DNA of 64,000 bases from Klebsiella terrigena (GCF_006539725.1 NZ_BJNO01000010.1:62001-126000); one strand, 5' to 3'; numbered from the stretch's first letter, positions 45,401-55,922 are shown. Made by a program: numbers and translations. Notes: a model not told the origin generated them from the sequence alone.

Positions 45401-46666
45401 GTGAAAAATAACGATCTTAATCAGCGTCGACAGCAGGCGACGCCGCGCGGCGTGGGCGTCATGTGCGACTTCTACGCGCAAAAGGCCGAGAACGCGACGC
45501 TGTGGGATATCGAAGGCCGGGAGTTTATCGATTTTGCGGCGGGGATTGCGGTGCTCAACACCGGGCATCGACACCCCAAAGTTGTCGCCGCGGTGGCCTC
45601 GCAGCTGGAGGCTTTTACCCATACGGCCTATCAGATTGTCCCCTACGCCAGCTACGTCACGCTGGCCGAACGCATTAACGCTTTGGTGCCGGTCTCCGGC
45701 GCCGTCAAAACGGCCTTCTTCTCCACCGGCGCGGAAGCGGTAGAGAATGCGGTCAAAATTGCCCGCGCCTGGACCCGTCGTCCGGGAATCATCACCTTTG
45801 GCGGCGCTTTCCACGGCCGAACCTACATGACGATGGCGCTGACCGGCAAGGTGGCACCCTATAAAATCGGCTTCGGTCCGTTCCCGGGCTCCGTTTTCCA
45901 CGCTCAGTATCCCAATGCGCTGCACGGCATCAGCAGCGAAGAGGCGATAAAAAGCCTCGAGCGCCTCTTTAAGGCCGATATCGCGGCAGATCAGGTGGCG
46001 GCCATCATCATTGAGCCGGTACAGGGCGAGGGCGGGTTCAACGCTGCGCCTGCCGGGTTTATGCAGGCGCTGCGCGCGCTCTGTGATACCCACGGCATCC
46101 TGCTGATTGCGGATGAGGTGCAGTCCGGGTTTGGGCGAACCGGCAAGCTGTTTGCGATGGAACACTATGGCGTGCAGCCCGACCTGATAACGATGGCGAA
46201 AAGCCTGGCGGGCGGGATGCCGCTGTCGGCGGTGGCCGGGCGGGCGGAGGTGATGGATGCTCCCGCGCCAGGCGGCCTCGGCGGCACCTACGCCGGTAAC
46301 CCGCTGGCGATTGCCGCCGCGCACGCGGTGCTGGATGTGATTGCCGAAGAGCAGCTTTGCCAGCGGGCAAATGAGCTTGGCCACCATCTGGTTGAAGTCC
46401 TCAATCAGGCCAAAGCGTCGTGCCCGCAGATTGCCGAGGTGCGGGCGCAGGGGTCGATGGTGGCGGTCGAGTTTTTTGATCCGCAAACCGGCGAGCCGTC
46501 GAGCGAGTTCACCCAGGCCGTCCAGCGACGCGCGCTGGCTGAAGGGCTGCTGCTGCTGACCTGCGGCGTTTACGGCAACGTCATCCGCTTCCTCTATCCG
46601 CTCACCATCCCCGATGCGCAATTCCGCCAGGCGCTGGCGATTATTCAGCGCGCGCTGGCCGCATAG
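45401..46666 (+). CDS. puuE: 4-aminobutyrate aminotransferase, PuuE/GoaG type
   Basis: Class III PLP aminotransferase converting GABA and 2-oxoglutarate to succinate semialdehyde and glutamate. 421 aa. It is closer to PuuE (RRQQATPRGVGVMCDFYAQ, HTAYQIVPYASYVTLAERINAL) than to GabT. IADEVQSGFGRTG holds the PLP aspartate and MAKSLAGGMPLS the PLP lysine. The start is GTG after GGGAGAAGG. It is not in a puu operon: it sits between rpoH and livJ, where E. coli K-12 has no gene, so substrate and symbol are provisional. A short hairpin (CGCCACTC/GAGTGGCG) follows the stop. Confidence 0.85.
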   Translation: MKNNDLNQRRQQATPRGVGVMCDFYAQKAENATLWDIEGREFIDFAAGIAVLNTGHRHPKVVAAVASQLEAFTHTAYQIVPYASYVTLAERINALVPVSGAVKTAFFSTGAEAVENAVKIARAWTRRPGIITFGGAFHGRTYMTMALTGKVAPYKIGFGPFPGSVFHAQYPNALHGISSEEAIKSLERLFKADIAADQVAAIIIEPVQGEGGFNAAPAGFMQALRALCDTHGILLIADEVQSGFGRTGKLFAMEHYGVQPDLITMAKSLAGGMPLSAVAGRAEVMDAPAPGGLGGTYAGNPLAIAAAHAVLDVIAEEQLCQRANELGHHLVEVLNQAKASCPQIAEVRAQGSMVAVEFFDPQTGEPSSEFTQAVQRRALAEGLLLLTCGVYGNVIRFLYPLTIPDAQFRQALAIIQRALAA

Positions 46667-46911
46667 CCCCACATCTCGCCACTCTGCGGAGTGGCGTTCT
46701 GCTTCAGTCACATAACTGTTACATAACCTAAAAAAATGTTGTTTCAAATTCTGAAAAATGGGATATGTTCTAGCATAGTGTGCTGCAAAGGCGCGAGCGG
46801 CAGACCTCAATCTAGCTATCATATGCTTTTCTTATGTGATTAATTAGAATAATGCGCTAAAAAACAACATCACAACAAATGCAAAAAACCATAATAATGG
46901 GGAGCTTCAGG

Positions 46912-48015
46912 ATGAATATGAAGGGTAAAGCGTTACTGGCAGGATGTATCGCCTTGGTAATGAGCAATGCAGCGCTGGCTGAAGATATCAAAATTGCCGT
47001 GGTTGGCGCGATGTCTGGCCCGGTGGCGCAGTATGGCGATCAGGAGTTTACCGGCGCTGAGCAGGCGGTTGCCGATATTAACGCGAAGGGCGGTATCAAA
47101 GGCAATAAGCTGCAAATCGTAAAATATGATGATGCCTGCGACCCGAAACAGGCGGTAGCGGTAGCCAACAAGGTTGTTAATGACGGCATTAAGTACGTTA
47201 TCGGCCACTTATGCTCCTCTTCTACTCAGCCGGCGTCTGATATCTATGAAGACGAAGGCATTCTGATGATCACCCCGGCCGCGACGGCGCCGGAGCTGAC
47301 CGCGCGCGGATATAAAATGATTCTGCGCACCACCGGCCTGGATTCTGACCAGGGCCCGACAGCAGCTAAGTACATCATTGATAAGGTGAAACCGAAGCGC
47401 ATTGCTATCGTTCACGATAAGCAGCAGTACGGTGAAGGTCTGGCGCGCGCGGTGCAGGATGGCCTGAAAAAAGGCGGCGCTAACGTCGTGTTCTTTGACG
47501 GCATCACCGCCGGTGAGAAAGATTTCTCTACGCTGGTGGCGCGTCTGAAGAAAGAAAATATCGACTTCGTTTACTACGGCGGCTATCACCCGGAAATGGG
47601 GCAGATTCTGCGGCAATCGCGCGCGGCCGGCCTGAAAACGCAGTTTATGGGACCGGAAGGTGTAGCGAACGTCTCCCTGTCTAACATTGCCGGTCAGTCC
47701 GCTGAAGGCATGCTGGTCACCAAGCCGAAAAACTATGACCAGGTTCCGGCGAACAAACCGATCGTAGACGCCATCAAAGCGAAAAAACAGGATCCGAGCG
47801 GCGCGTTTGTCTGGACTACCTATGCGGCTATCCAGTCGCTGCAGGCGGGCCTGAACCAGTCTGAAGACCCGGCGGCTATCGCGAAATACCTCAAGGCAAA
47901 CTCCGTTGATACCGTGATGGGACCGCTGTCATGGGATGCGAAGGGCGACCTTAAAGGCTTCGAGTTCGGCGTGTTTACGTGGCATGCCGATGGCACCGCG
48001 ACCGACGCCAAATAA
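46912..48015 (+). CDS. livJ: LivJ branched-chain amino acid-binding protein
   Basis: Periplasmic Leu/Ile/Val-binding protein serving the LivHMGF importer. 367 aa from the ATG at 46912 ([23 protein letters not shown]), E. coli length; an upstream ATG at 46879 is not used by comparison. Signal peptide about residues 1-23. The mature protein starts [25 protein letters not shown] and has the disulfide cysteines of this fold (DDACDPKQ and GHLCSSS). The 245-bp leader is AT-rich and probably carries Lrp-controlled promoter sites. Confidence 0.97.
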   Translation: MNMKGKALLAGCIALVMSNAALAEDIKIAVVGAMSGPVAQYGDQEFTGAEQAVADINAKGGIKGNKLQIVKYDDACDPKQAVAVANKVVNDGIKYVIGHLCSSSTQPASDIYEDEGILMITPAATAPELTARGYKMILRTTGLDSDQGPTAAKYIIDKVKPKRIAIVHDKQQYGEGLARAVQDGLKKGGANVVFFDGITAGEKDFSTLVARLKKENIDFVYYGGYHPEMGQILRQSRAAGLKTQFMGPEGVANVSLSNIAGQSAEGMLVTKPKNYDQVPANKPIVDAIKAKKQDPSGAFVWTTYAAIQSLQAGLNQSEDPAAIAKYLKANSVDTVMGPLSWDAKGDLKGFEFGVFTWHADGTATDAK

Positions 48016-48028
48016 TTTAACCTTCGCC

Positions 48029-48129
48029 TTTCACGCTACAGGTGCGTTGGCTGCGCTCTTCAACCCCGGTCACTTACTTATGTAAGCTCCCGGGGATTTC
48101 AGAGCTTGCCGCCTGCCTGTAGCGCGAAA
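48029..48129. repeat. ERIC (IRU) element
   Basis: The central part carries the ERIC core in reverse orientation: GTGCGTTGGCTGC, then CCCCGGTCACTTACTTATG and TAAGCTCCCGGGGATT. Outer arms TTTCACGCTACAGG (48029-48042) and CCTGTAGCGCGAAA (48116-48129) are complementary with one mismatch, so the whole folds into a long hairpin. It starts 13 bp after the livJ stop. About 101 bp, shorter than the full 127-bp element. Confidence 0.85.
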
Positions 48130-48134
48130 TTCTC

Positions 48135-48364
48135 GGTTAAATAAAATGTCAATTTGTAGGCCGGATAAGAGAAGATCCTGGTTAAATGAATGGTCAGCTT
48201 ATGGCTGGGGAAAGCGGTGAGGATTATTGGTTAAATACGGCGTAATTGTGGTCGGGGAAAGTAGAAATTCTCGGTTAAATAAATGGCCCCTTTTCGGCCG
48301 GGAAAAACAGCGATTATGGGTTAAATAAGCGGTCAATTTGCGGCTGGTAAAGACGGGATTACTG
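48135..48364. repeat. Five tandem degenerate repeats of 44-49 bp
   Basis: Units start with GGTTAAAT at 48135, 48180, 48229, 48273 and 48319 (lengths 45, 49, 44, 46, 45), and a degenerate GGTTACCTAAAT starts at 48364. Each unit carries a later G-rich GGYYGGNNAAAG-like block about 22-26 bp in. A 20-bp stretch (GAAATTCTCGGTTAAATAAA) recurs exactly at 48126 and 48264, three units apart. No open frame. The family is not one I recognise. Confidence 0.75.
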
Positions 48365-48396
48365 GTTACCTAAATTTGCTGAACAAGCTAAAGCCA

Positions 48397-48436
48397 TCGC
48401 AGCCCGGATAAGGCGCGATGTGCCGTCGCCCGGGGT
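48397..48436. repeat. REP-like palindromic element
   Basis: CAGCCCGGATAAGGCGCGATG and GTGCCGTCGCCCGGGG form an imperfect stem (CCCGG...GGC / GCC...CCGGG). The GGATAAGGCG core is that of enterobacterial REP/BIME sequences. It lies just downstream of the convergent panM end and could stabilise either the livJ or panM message. Confidence 0.65.
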
Positions 48437-48451
48437 TTTCCCGCTTCGTTT

Positions 48452-48835
48452 TTAATGCTTTTGCCAACCGCCGTCCTGGGCGCTGAAGCCCAGAGCCTGC
48501 ATAAACGCTGACATGACGCGCTGGTCTTCAATACCGGTATTCGCCATCCGCCAGCGACCGATTTCTGGATTTCTTTGTAGCACCTCTTCCACCAGATACT
48601 GCCCGACGCCGCGACGGCGGGTGACTTCTCGCACGCACAGCGCGCTCAACTCGCCCTCTGCACCGTCTAAGGTCACGCAAACGGCGGCCAGTAGGCGCTC
48701 GTTAAAGCGGGCGGCGTAAATAGCGTGACTTTCATCCACGGTGATCCCGGCCAGATCGCGTGACGGCCAGATTTTCCCTAAATCGATGCGATCCTGATCG
48801 CTGAAGTGCGTTAAACGAATAATGGTCAGTTTCAT
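48452..48835 (-). CDS. panM: PanM (PanZ), PanD maturation factor
   Basis: GNAT-fold protein that triggers self-cleavage of pro-aspartate decarboxylase PanD and senses CoA. 127 aa from MKLTIIRL (48835), the E. coli start and length. The acetyl-CoA-binding VREVTRRRGVGQYLVEEVL lies near residues 68-86. It lies between livJ and livK on the opposite strand, as in E. coli. Confidence 0.94.
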   Translation of the reverse strand: MKLTIIRLTHFSDQDRIDLGKIWPSRDLAGITVDESHAIYAARFNERLLAAVCVTLDGAEGELSALCVREVTRRRGVGQYLVEEVLQRNPEIGRWRMANTGIEDQRVMSAFMQALGFSAQDGGWQKH

Positions 48836-49256
48836 GCGCGGCAAGTCCAGTCAAAACGGATGCGTCAGTGTACCTAAAATGACTGTCCGGCGGAGCGCTG
48901 TTTTTTGCGCATTCATCAGGCGATTCGTTTTCCTGGTGAATGCAGGGTAGCGCAATGCGTTATGGATCGAAAAATAAGCAGAGTTTTAACCTAAAGTGCA
49001 GCGTTTTATTCCGCCATAAGTATCGTTATTTTATGCTGAAAACGGGACTTTTTTTGTTTATCTTCGCGTGAATACAGAATATTATCTTTGCTTAATCGCC
49101 TGAAAAATAGAGATTTTAATCTGGTTTCCGGCAAAAAACTGCGCTAAACCATTAAAGATCATGGTAAAAGTAGCGTTGTTTAATAAAAGCACAGAATGCT
49201 TTTTAACCATAAAAATACAAAATATTTACACCACATCACGAACGGGGTTCTGGAGC
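48836..49256. other. Intergenic region between panM and livK
   Basis: About 420 bp without a supported gene, AT-rich from about 48960 on. It must hold the divergent panM and livK promoters. A 12-bp stem with one G-T pair (GCATTCATCAGG at 48909-48920, CCTGGTGAATGC at 48932-48943) lies near the panM side. Lrp is the known regulator of livK in E. coli; no site was assigned. Confidence 0.5.
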
Positions 49257-50366
49257 ATGAAAAGGAACGCGAAAACAATCATTGCGGGATTAGTCGCACT
49301 GACCATGTCGCACGCGGTAATCGCCAAAGAGATAAAAGTCGCCGTCGTTGGTGCGATGTCTGGTCCGGTAGCGCAATGGGGCGACATGGAGTTCAACGGC
49401 GCGCGTCAGGCAATTAAAGACATTAACGCGCAGGGAGGAATTAAGGGCGATAAGCTGGTCGGCGTGGAGTATGACGACGCCTGCGACCCTAAACAGGCCG
49501 TCGCGGTGGCGAACAAAATCGTTAACGAAGGGATTAAATACGTTATCGGCCACCTCTGCTCCTCCTCAACCCAGCCGGCCTCCGATATCTACGAAGATGA
49601 AGGCATTCTGATGATCTCTCCGGGGGCCACCAACCCCGAACTGACCCAGCGCGGCTATCAGTACATCATGCGTACCGCCGGCCTCGACTCCTCGCAGGGG
49701 CCGACCGCCGCAAAATATATTCTGGAAACGGTGAAACCGCAGCGTATTGCTATCATTCATGACAAGCAGCAGTACGGTGAAGGCCTGGCGCGTTCGGTCC
49801 AGGAGAGCCTGAAAAAAGGCAACGCCAACATCGTCTTCTTCGACGGGATCACCGCCGGTGAGAAAGACTTCTCGGCGCTGCTTTCTCGCCTGCAGAAAGA
49901 GAATATTGATTTCGTTTACTACGGTGGCTATTACCCGGAAATGGGCCAGATGCTGCGTCAGGCGCGGGCTAACGGGCTGAAAACCGTCTTTATGGGTCCT
50001 GAGGGCGTGGGCAATGCTTCGCTGTCCAATATCGCAGGCGCCGCGGCAGAAGGCATGCTGGTGACAATGCCGAAACGCTATGACCAGGATCCGGCAAACA
50101 GCGCTATCGTAGACGCGCTGAAAGCAGAGAAAAAAGATCCGAGCGGGCCGTATGTCTGGATTACCTACGCCGCCGTGCAGTCCTTAGCGCAGGCGATGGA
50201 CAGAAGCAGCAGCCAGGAGCCGCTGGACTTAATCAAAGATCTGAAAGCTCACGGTGCGAAAACCGTGATTGGGCCGCTGAATTGGGACGAAAAAGGCGAT
50301 TTGAAGGGATTTGAGTTTGGTGTCTTCCAGTGGCATGCGGATGGGTCATCCTCGGCTGCAAAATAA
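49257..50366 (+). CDS. livK: LivK leucine-specific binding protein
   Basis: Periplasmic binding protein, paralogue of LivJ, preferring leucine. 369 aa from the ATG at 49257 ([23 protein letters not shown]), E. coli length. The signal peptide is cut near [29 protein letters not shown] aligns with LivJ, with Trp in place of Tyr in the pocket region. A longer upstream reading frame lacks a good RBS. First gene of the livKHMGF operon. Confidence 0.97.
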   Translation: MKRNAKTIIAGLVALTMSHAVIAKEIKVAVVGAMSGPVAQWGDMEFNGARQAIKDINAQGGIKGDKLVGVEYDDACDPKQAVAVANKIVNEGIKYVIGHLCSSSTQPASDIYEDEGILMISPGATNPELTQRGYQYIMRTAGLDSSQGPTAAKYILETVKPQRIAIIHDKQQYGEGLARSVQESLKKGNANIVFFDGITAGEKDFSALLSRLQKENIDFVYYGGYYPEMGQMLRQARANGLKTVFMGPEGVGNASLSNIAGAAAEGMLVTMPKRYDQDPANSAIVDALKAEKKDPSGPYVWITYAAVQSLAQAMDRSSSQEPLDLIKDLKAHGAKTVIGPLNWDEKGDLKGFEFGVFQWHADGSSSAAK

Positions 50367-50520
50367 GACAACCCCTCGTCATGGTTCGAGCCGCTGATGC
50401 CTCGACGACGTTTCCGCTCCGGGGCTGCCGGGGAGGGAACAGTTTGCCGTCCGTCCGCCGCTCGAATCGTTGCGAGTGGGATTCAACATCCCGCCTTGCC
50501 GGGTTTAGAAAGGTTACCTT

Positions 50521-51447
50521 ATGTCCGAGCAGTTTCTCTACTTTCTGCAGCAGATGTTTAACGGCGTCACGCTGGGCAGTACCTATGCGCTGATCGCCAT
50601 CGGTTACACGATGGTATACGGCATTATTGGCATGATTAACTTCGCCCACGGCGAGGTATATATGATAGGGAGCTACGTCTCCTTCATGATCATTGCCGCG
50701 CTGATGATGATGGGCATCGACACCAGCTGGCTGCTGGTCGCCGCCGGATTCGTCGGGGCTATCATTATTGCCAGCGCCTATGGCTGGAGTATTGAACGCG
50801 TGGCCTATCGGCCGGTGCGCAGCTCCAAGCGCCTGATTGCGCTGATTTCCGCCATCGGGATGTCAATCTTCCTGCAAAACTACGTCAGCCTGACGGAAGG
50901 GTCGCGCGACGTGGCGCTGCCGAGCCTGTTTAACGGCCAGTGGACGGTGGGCAGCAGCGAAAACTTCTCTGCCACGATCACCACCATGCAGCTGGTTATT
51001 TGGATCGTCACCTTTGTGGCGATGCTGGCGCTGACGCTGTTTATCCGCTATTCGCGCATGGGCCGCGCCTGCCGCGCCTGTGCGGAAGACCTGAAAATGG
51101 CCAGCCTGCTGGGGATTAACACCGATCGCGTTATTGCCCTGACCTTTGTTATCGGCGCCGCGATGGCGGCGGTCGCCGGGGTACTGCTCGGTCAGTTCTA
51201 CGGCGTTATCAACCCCTATATTGGCTTTATGGCCGGGATGAAAGCCTTTACCGCAGCGGTCCTTGGCGGCATCGGCAGTATTCCTGGCGCGATGATCGGC
51301 GGCCTGATTTTGGGTATCGCCGAAGCGCTCTCCTCCGCCTATCTCAGCACCGAATATAAAGACGTGGTCTCCTTTGCGCTGCTGATTCTGGTGCTGTTAG
51401 TGATGCCTACCGGTATCCTCGGTCGCCCGGAGGTTGAGAAAGTATGA
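50521..51447 (+). CDS. livH: LivH branched-chain amino acid permease
   Basis: Inner-membrane permease, 308 aa with about eight hydrophobic segments. [45 protein letters not shown] is the classic LivH start. The C-terminal [20 protein letters not shown] is the EAA-like coupling region. It follows livK after a 154-bp gap and overlaps livM by 4 bp. Confidence 0.97.
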   Translation: MSEQFLYFLQQMFNGVTLGSTYALIAIGYTMVYGIIGMINFAHGEVYMIGSYVSFMIIAALMMMGIDTSWLLVAAGFVGAIIIASAYGWSIERVAYRPVRSSKRLIALISAIGMSIFLQNYVSLTEGSRDVALPSLFNGQWTVGSSENFSATITTMQLVIWIVTFVAMLALTLFIRYSRMGRACRACAEDLKMASLLGINTDRVIALTFVIGAAMAAVAGVLLGQFYGVINPYIGFMAGMKAFTAAVLGGIGSIPGAMIGGLILGIAEALSSAYLSTEYKDVVSFALLILVLLVMPTGILGRPEVEKV

Positions 51448-52721
51448 AACCGATGCATATTGCAATGGCGCTGCTGTCCGCGGTGATGTTCTTTATTCTG
51501 GCTGGCGTCTTTATGGGTGTGCAGCTGGAGCTGGACGGCACCAAACTGGTGGTAGATACCGCGGCGGATATCCGTTGGCAGTGGATCTTCATCGGCACGG
51601 CGGTGGTCTTCCTCTTCCAGCTGATGCGCCCGCTGTTCCAGAAAACCCTGAAAAACGTCTCCGGGCCGAAGTTTATTCTGCCGGCCATCGACGGGTCGAC
51701 GGTAAAGCAGAAGCTATTCCTGGTGGCGCTGCTGGTTATCGCCGTCGCGTGGCCGTTTATGGTGTCGCGCGGCACGGTGGATATCGCCACTCTGACCATG
51801 ATTTACATCATTCTCGGCCTGGGGCTGAACGTGGTGGTGGGGCTGTCCGGCCTGCTGGTGCTGGGCTACGGCGGCTTCTACGCTATCGGCGCCTACACCT
51901 TCGCGCTGCTGAACCACTATTACGGCCTCGGCTTCTGGACCTGCCTGCCGCTGGCGGGGCTGGTTTCGGCCGCTGCGGGCTTCCTGCTGGGCTTCCCGGT
52001 GCTGCGCCTGCGCGGTGACTATCTGGCGATTGTGACCCTCGGCTTCGGCGAAATTGTGCGTATTTTACTGCTCAATAACACCGAAGTGACCGGCGGCCCG
52101 AACGGCATCAGCCAGATCCCTAAGCCGACGCTGTTTGGCCTCGAGTTTAGCCGCAGCGCGCGCGAAGGCGGATGGGATACCTTCAGCAACTTCTTTGGCG
52201 TCAAGTACGACCCCAGCGATAGGGTTATTTTCCTCTACCTGGTGGCGCTGCTGCTGGTGGTCTTCTCGCTGTTCGTGATTAACCGCCTGCTGCGCATGCC
52301 GCTGGGCCGCGCGTGGGAAGCGCTGCGTGAAGATGAGATTGCCTGTCGTTCTCTGGGTCTCAATCCGACGCGCATCAAGCTCACCGCCTTTACCATCAGC
52401 GCCGCGTTTGCCGGCTTTGCCGGGACGCTGTTTGCCGCACGCCAGGGCTTCGTTAGCCCGGAGTCCTTTACCTTCGCCGAGTCGGCCTTCGTGCTGGCCA
52501 TCGTCGTGCTGGGCGGGATGGGCTCGCAGTTTGCGGTGATTCTGGCCGCTATTTTACTGGTGGTCTCGCGCGAGCTGATGCGTGATTTCAACGAATACAG
52601 CATGCTGATGCTGGGTGGCCTGATGGTACTGATGATGATCTGGCGTCCGCAGGGCCTGCTGCCGATGACGCGCCCGCAGCTGAAGCTGAAAAAAGGTCAG
52701 GCTAAAGGAGAGCAGGCATGA
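51444..52721 (+). CDS. livM: LivM branched-chain amino acid permease
   Basis: Second permease subunit, 425 aa as in E. coli. Ten or so hydrophobic segments. [22 protein letters not shown] and [23 protein letters not shown] are typical of the LivM family. Overlaps livH and livG by 4 bp each. Confidence 0.97.
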   Translation: MKPMHIAMALLSAVMFFILAGVFMGVQLELDGTKLVVDTAADIRWQWIFIGTAVVFLFQLMRPLFQKTLKNVSGPKFILPAIDGSTVKQKLFLVALLVIAVAWPFMVSRGTVDIATLTMIYIILGLGLNVVVGLSGLLVLGYGGFYAIGAYTFALLNHYYGLGFWTCLPLAGLVSAAAGFLLGFPVLRLRGDYLAIVTLGFGEIVRILLLNNTEVTGGPNGISQIPKPTLFGLEFSRSAREGGWDTFSNFFGVKYDPSDRVIFLYLVALLLVVFSLFVINRLLRMPLGRAWEALREDEIACRSLGLNPTRIKLTAFTISAAFAGFAGTLFAARQGFVSPESFTFAESAFVLAIVVLGGMGSQFAVILAAILLVVSRELMRDFNEYSMLMLGGLMVLMMIWRPQGLLPMTRPQLKLKKGQAKGEQA

Positions 52722-53485
52722 GTCAGCCATTATTATCCGTAAGCGGCCTGATGATGCGCTTTGGCGGCCTGCTGGCGGTCAACAACGTGTCGCTGGAGCT
52801 GCGCCCGCAGGAAATTGTTTCGCTGATCGGCCCTAACGGCGCCGGGAAGACCACGGTCTTTAACTGCCTCACCGGTTTCTATAAGCCGACCGGCGGTTCG
52901 ATTATGCTGCGTGACCAGCACCTGGAAGGGCTGCCGGGCCAGCAGATTGCCCGCATGGGCGTCGTGCGTACCTTCCAGCACGTGCGCCTGTTCCGTGAAA
53001 TGACGGTGATTGAAAACCTGCTGGTAGCGCAGCATCAGCAGCTGAAAACCGGCGTCTTCTCCGGGCTGCTGAAAACGCCGACCTTCCGTCGCGCGCAGAG
53101 CGAAGCGCTGGATCGCGCCGCCGCCTGGCTCGAGCGTATCGGCCTGCTGGAGCAGGCTAACCGCCAGGCCAGCAACCTCGCCTACGGCGACCAGCGGCGG
53201 CTGGAGATCGCTCGCTGCATGGTGACGCAGCCGGAAATCCTGATGCTGGACGAACCGGCGGCGGGCCTGAACCCCAAAGAGACCAAGGAGCTTGACGAGC
53301 TGATCGCCGAGCTGCGCAGTCATCACAACACCACCATCCTGCTGATTGAACACGATATGAAGCTGGTGATGGGCATTTCCGATCGCATTTACGTGGTAAA
53401 CCAGGGCACGCCGCTGGCCAACGGAACGCCGGAAGAGATCCGCAATAACCCGGACGTGATCCGCGCATACCTTGGTGAGGCATAA
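52718..53485 (+). CDS. livG: LivG branched-chain amino acid importer ATPase
   Basis: ATPase subunit, 255 aa. Walker [19 protein letters not shown], the family-typical signature [13 protein letters not shown], Walker [16 protein letters not shown] and the switch His in LLIEHDM are intact. Overlaps livM by 4 bp; 2 bp before livF. Confidence 0.97.
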   Translation: MSQPLLSVSGLMMRFGGLLAVNNVSLELRPQEIVSLIGPNGAGKTTVFNCLTGFYKPTGGSIMLRDQHLEGLPGQQIARMGVVRTFQHVRLFREMTVIENLLVAQHQQLKTGVFSGLLKTPTFRRAQSEALDRAAAWLERIGLLEQANRQASNLAYGDQRRLEIARCMVTQPEILMLDEPAAGLNPKETKELDELIAELRSHHNTTILLIEHDMKLVMGISDRIYVVNQGTPLANGTPEEIRNNPDVIRAYLGEA

Positions 53486-53487
53486 GC

Positions 53488-54201
53488 ATGGAAAAAGTGA
53501 TGTTATCTTTTGACAACGTAAGTGCCCACTACGGCAAGATTCAGGCGCTGCATAACGTCAGCCTGCATATCAATCAGGGGGAGATTGTGACCCTGATTGG
53601 CGCCAACGGCGCGGGTAAAACCACGCTGCTCGGCACCCTGTGCGGCGACCCGCGCGCCAGCAGCGGAAAGGTGGTGTTTGACGGTAAGGATATTACCGAC
53701 TGGCAGACCGCGAAAATCATGCGCGAAGCGGTGGCGATTGTTCCGGAAGGGCGTCGCGTCTTCTCGCGGATGACGGTCGAAGAGAACCTCGCGATGGGCG
53801 GCTTTTTTGCCGACCGTGACCAGTTCCAGACCCGCATTAAGTGGGTATACGAGCTGTTCCCGCGTCTGCTTGAGCGTCGTATTCAGCGCGCGGGCACCAT
53901 GTCCGGCGGCGAACAGCAGATGCTGGCGATTGGCCGCGCGCTGATGAGCCAGCCGCGCCTGCTGCTGCTGGATGAACCTTCTCTGGGCCTGGCGCCGATT
54001 ATCATCCAGCAGATTTTCAACACCATCGAACAGCTGCGCGAGCAGGGGATGACCATATTCCTTGTAGAGCAGAACGCCAATCAGGCGCTGAAGCTTGCCG
54101 ATCGCGGCTACGTGCTCGAGAACGGCCACGTGGTGCTCGAAGATACCGGCGACGCGCTGCTGGCTAACGAAGCGGTGCGTAGCGCCTATCTGGGAGGGTA
54201 A
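53488..54201 (+). CDS. livF: LivF branched-chain amino acid importer ATPase
   Basis: Second ATPase, 237 aa. Walker A LIGANGAGKTTLLGTL, signature MSGGEQQMLAIGRAL, Walker B LLLDEPSLGLAP. It lacks the usual switch His (FLVEQNANQAL), as is normal for LivF. Last gene of the operon. Confidence 0.97.
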   Translation: MEKVMLSFDNVSAHYGKIQALHNVSLHINQGEIVTLIGANGAGKTTLLGTLCGDPRASSGKVVFDGKDITDWQTAKIMREAVAIVPEGRRVFSRMTVEENLAMGGFFADRDQFQTRIKWVYELFPRLLERRIQRAGTMSGGEQQMLAIGRALMSQPRLLLLDEPSLGLAPIIIQQIFNTIEQLREQGMTIFLVEQNANQALKLADRGYVLENGHVVLEDTGDALLANEAVRSAYLGG

Positions 54202-54222
54202 TCCCAAACCTTTCGCGCTTAT

Positions 54223-54242
54223 TCCCGGCCGCCCGGCCGGGA
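54223..54242 (+). terminator. Hairpin after livF
   Basis: TCCCGGCCG (54223-54231) and CGGCCGGGA (54234-54242) form a perfect 9-bp stem 21 bp after the livF stop. No T-run follows, so termination may need Rho. Confidence 0.55.
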
Positions 54243-54307
54243 TATCCTTCAGCCAGAACGCCGCCGGCGGGCAATCATCCCCTTGACGTGTCGCAGCTCC
54301 CACTTTC

Positions 54308-54358
54308 CTGTCTCCGATCTTTCATCGTCTTGCCATCTCCCTGACGTCTTACTATCTT
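54308..54358 (+). promoter_or_regulatory. Tandem Pho boxes of the ugp promoter
   Basis: Five 7-bp PhoB half-sites follow one another every 11 bp: CTGTCTC (54308), CTTTCAT (54319), TTGCCAT (54330), CTGACGT (54341) and CTATCTT (54352), all variants of CTGTCAT. This is the PhoB spacing, in the same place as the Pho boxes of E. coli ugpB. It predicts induction in phosphate starvation. Confidence 0.82.
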
Positions 54359-54466
54359 TTTTTTGTAATAAAAGAGTTATTTTTCTGTAATTCGAGCATG
54401 TCATGTTACCCCCGCGAACATCAAACGCGTGAAATCGCGCATCTGGAACAACAAGAGAGATAACCG

Positions 54467-55783
54467 ATGATATCGTTACGACATACGGCTTTAGGACTGG
54501 CGCTTAGCCTGGCATTTGCCGGCCAGGCCCTCGCAGTAACTACCATCCCGTTCTGGCACTCAATGGAAGGTGAGCTGGGTAAAGAAGTTGATTCTCTGGC
54601 GCAGCGTTTCAACGCGGCCAATCCGGATTACAAAATTACGCCGGTCTACAAAGGTAACTACGAGCAGAGCCTGAGCGCCGGTATCGCCGCGTTTCGTACC
54701 GGCAACGCCCCGGCGCTGCTGCAGGTTTATGAGGTTGGCACCGCGACGATGATGGCGTCAAAAGCCATCAAGCCGGTGTATCAGGTCTTCACCGATGCGG
54801 GCATTAAGTTTGATGAATCGCAGTTCGTACCGACCGTTTCCGGCTACTACACCGACTCTAAAACCGGCCACCTCCTCTCCCAGCCTTTTAACAGCTCCAC
54901 CCCGGTGCTGTACTACAACAAAGACGCCTTCAAAAAAGCCGGCTTAGATCCGGAGCAGCCGCCGAAAACCTGGCAGGATCTGGCCGCCTATACCGCCAAG
55001 CTGAAGGCCGCCGGAATGAAGTGCGGCTACGCCAGCGGCTGGCAGGGCTGGATTCAGATTGAGAACTTCAGCGCCTGGCACGGCCTGCCGGTGGCCACCA
55101 AAAATAACGGCTTCGACGGTACCGATGCGGTTCTGGAGTTCAACAAGCCGGAGCAGGTGAAGCATATCGCCATGCTGGAAGCGATGAACAAGAAGGGCGA
55201 CTTCAGCTACTTCGGGCGTAAAGATGAGTCCACCGAGAAGTTCTACAACGGTGACTGTGCGATCACCACCGCCTCCTCCGGTTCGCTTGCCGATATCCGC
55301 CAGTACGCCAAATTCAACTATGGCGTCGGGATGATGCCGTACGATGCCGACGTTAAGGGCGCGCCGCAGAACGCCATTATCGGCGGGGCGAGCCTGTGGG
55401 TGATGCAGGGTAAAGATAAAGAGACCTACACCGGGGTGGCGAAATTCCTCGAATTCCTCACAAAACCGGAAATCGCTGCGGAATGGCACCAGAAAACCGG
55501 CTATCTGCCGATCACTACCGCCGCCTACGATCTGACCCGTCAGCAGGGCTTCTATGACAAGAACCCTGGCGCCGATATCGCCACCCGTCAGATGCTGAAC
55601 AAGCCGCCGCTGCCGTTCACCAAAGGCCTGCGCCTGGGCAATATGCCGCAGATTCGCACCGTAGTGGACGAGGAGCTGGAAAGCGTTTGGACCGGCAAGA
55701 AAACCCCGCAGCAGGCGCTGGATTCAGCGGTTGAGCGCGGTAACCAGCTGCTGCGTCGTTTCGAGCAGTCGACGAAGTCGTAA
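54467..55783 (+). CDS. ugpB: UgpB periplasmic glycerol-3-phosphate-binding protein
   Basis: Solute-binding protein for sn-glycerol-3-phosphate and glycerophosphodiesters. 438 aa, E. coli length. Signal peptide about residues 1-23 ([15 protein letters not shown]). The mature start [25 protein letters not shown] and the segment [25 protein letters not shown] stretch near 185 carry the ligand-binding Trp and Ser residues of UgpB. First gene of the ugp operon, behind Pho boxes. Confidence 0.96.
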   Translation: MISLRHTALGLALSLAFAGQALAVTTIPFWHSMEGELGKEVDSLAQRFNAANPDYKITPVYKGNYEQSLSAGIAAFRTGNAPALLQVYEVGTATMMASKAIKPVYQVFTDAGIKFDESQFVPTVSGYYTDSKTGHLLSQPFNSSTPVLYYNKDAFKKAGLDPEQPPKTWQDLAAYTAKLKAAGMKCGYASGWQGWIQIENFSAWHGLPVATKNNGFDGTDAVLEFNKPEQVKHIAMLEAMNKKGDFSYFGRKDESTEKFYNGDCAITTASSGSLADIRQYAKFNYGVGMMPYDADVKGAPQNAIIGGASLWVMQGKDKETYTGVAKFLEFLTKPEIAAEWHQKTGYLPITTAAYDLTRQQGFYDKNPGADIATRQMLNKPPLPFTKGLRLGNMPQIRTVVDEELESVWTGKKTPQQALDSAVERGNQLLRRFEQSTKS

Positions 55784-55826
55784 CGTATTGATGCCGATTG
55801 ATTCAGGGCAGTAGGTCGAACGGACG

Positions 55827-55856
55827 TCCCCCGATAGCGCCTTGCTTACCGGGGGA
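55827..55856 (+). repeat. Hairpin in the ugpB-ugpA gap
   Basis: TCCCCCG (55827-55833) and CGGGGGA (55850-55856) form a stem in the 139-bp gap after ugpB. Such a hairpin often protects the highly expressed binding-protein message and reduces read-through to the permease genes; inferred from position. Confidence 0.5.
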
Positions 55857-55922
55857 TATCCGCCTTTGGCGATCGCCGATAGCAGCGAATCACTGGGCAT
55901 CATCGAGCAAAAGAGTAACCTC

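Noticed and set aside
45263-46822. 519-codon open frame opposite the aminotransferase gene
   Set aside because: Antisense to a complete aminotransferase; composition typical of shadows and no start signals.
48135-48364. CRISPR array
   Set aside because: The units are degenerate along their whole length; there is no constant repeat alternating with unique spacers and no cas gene nearby.
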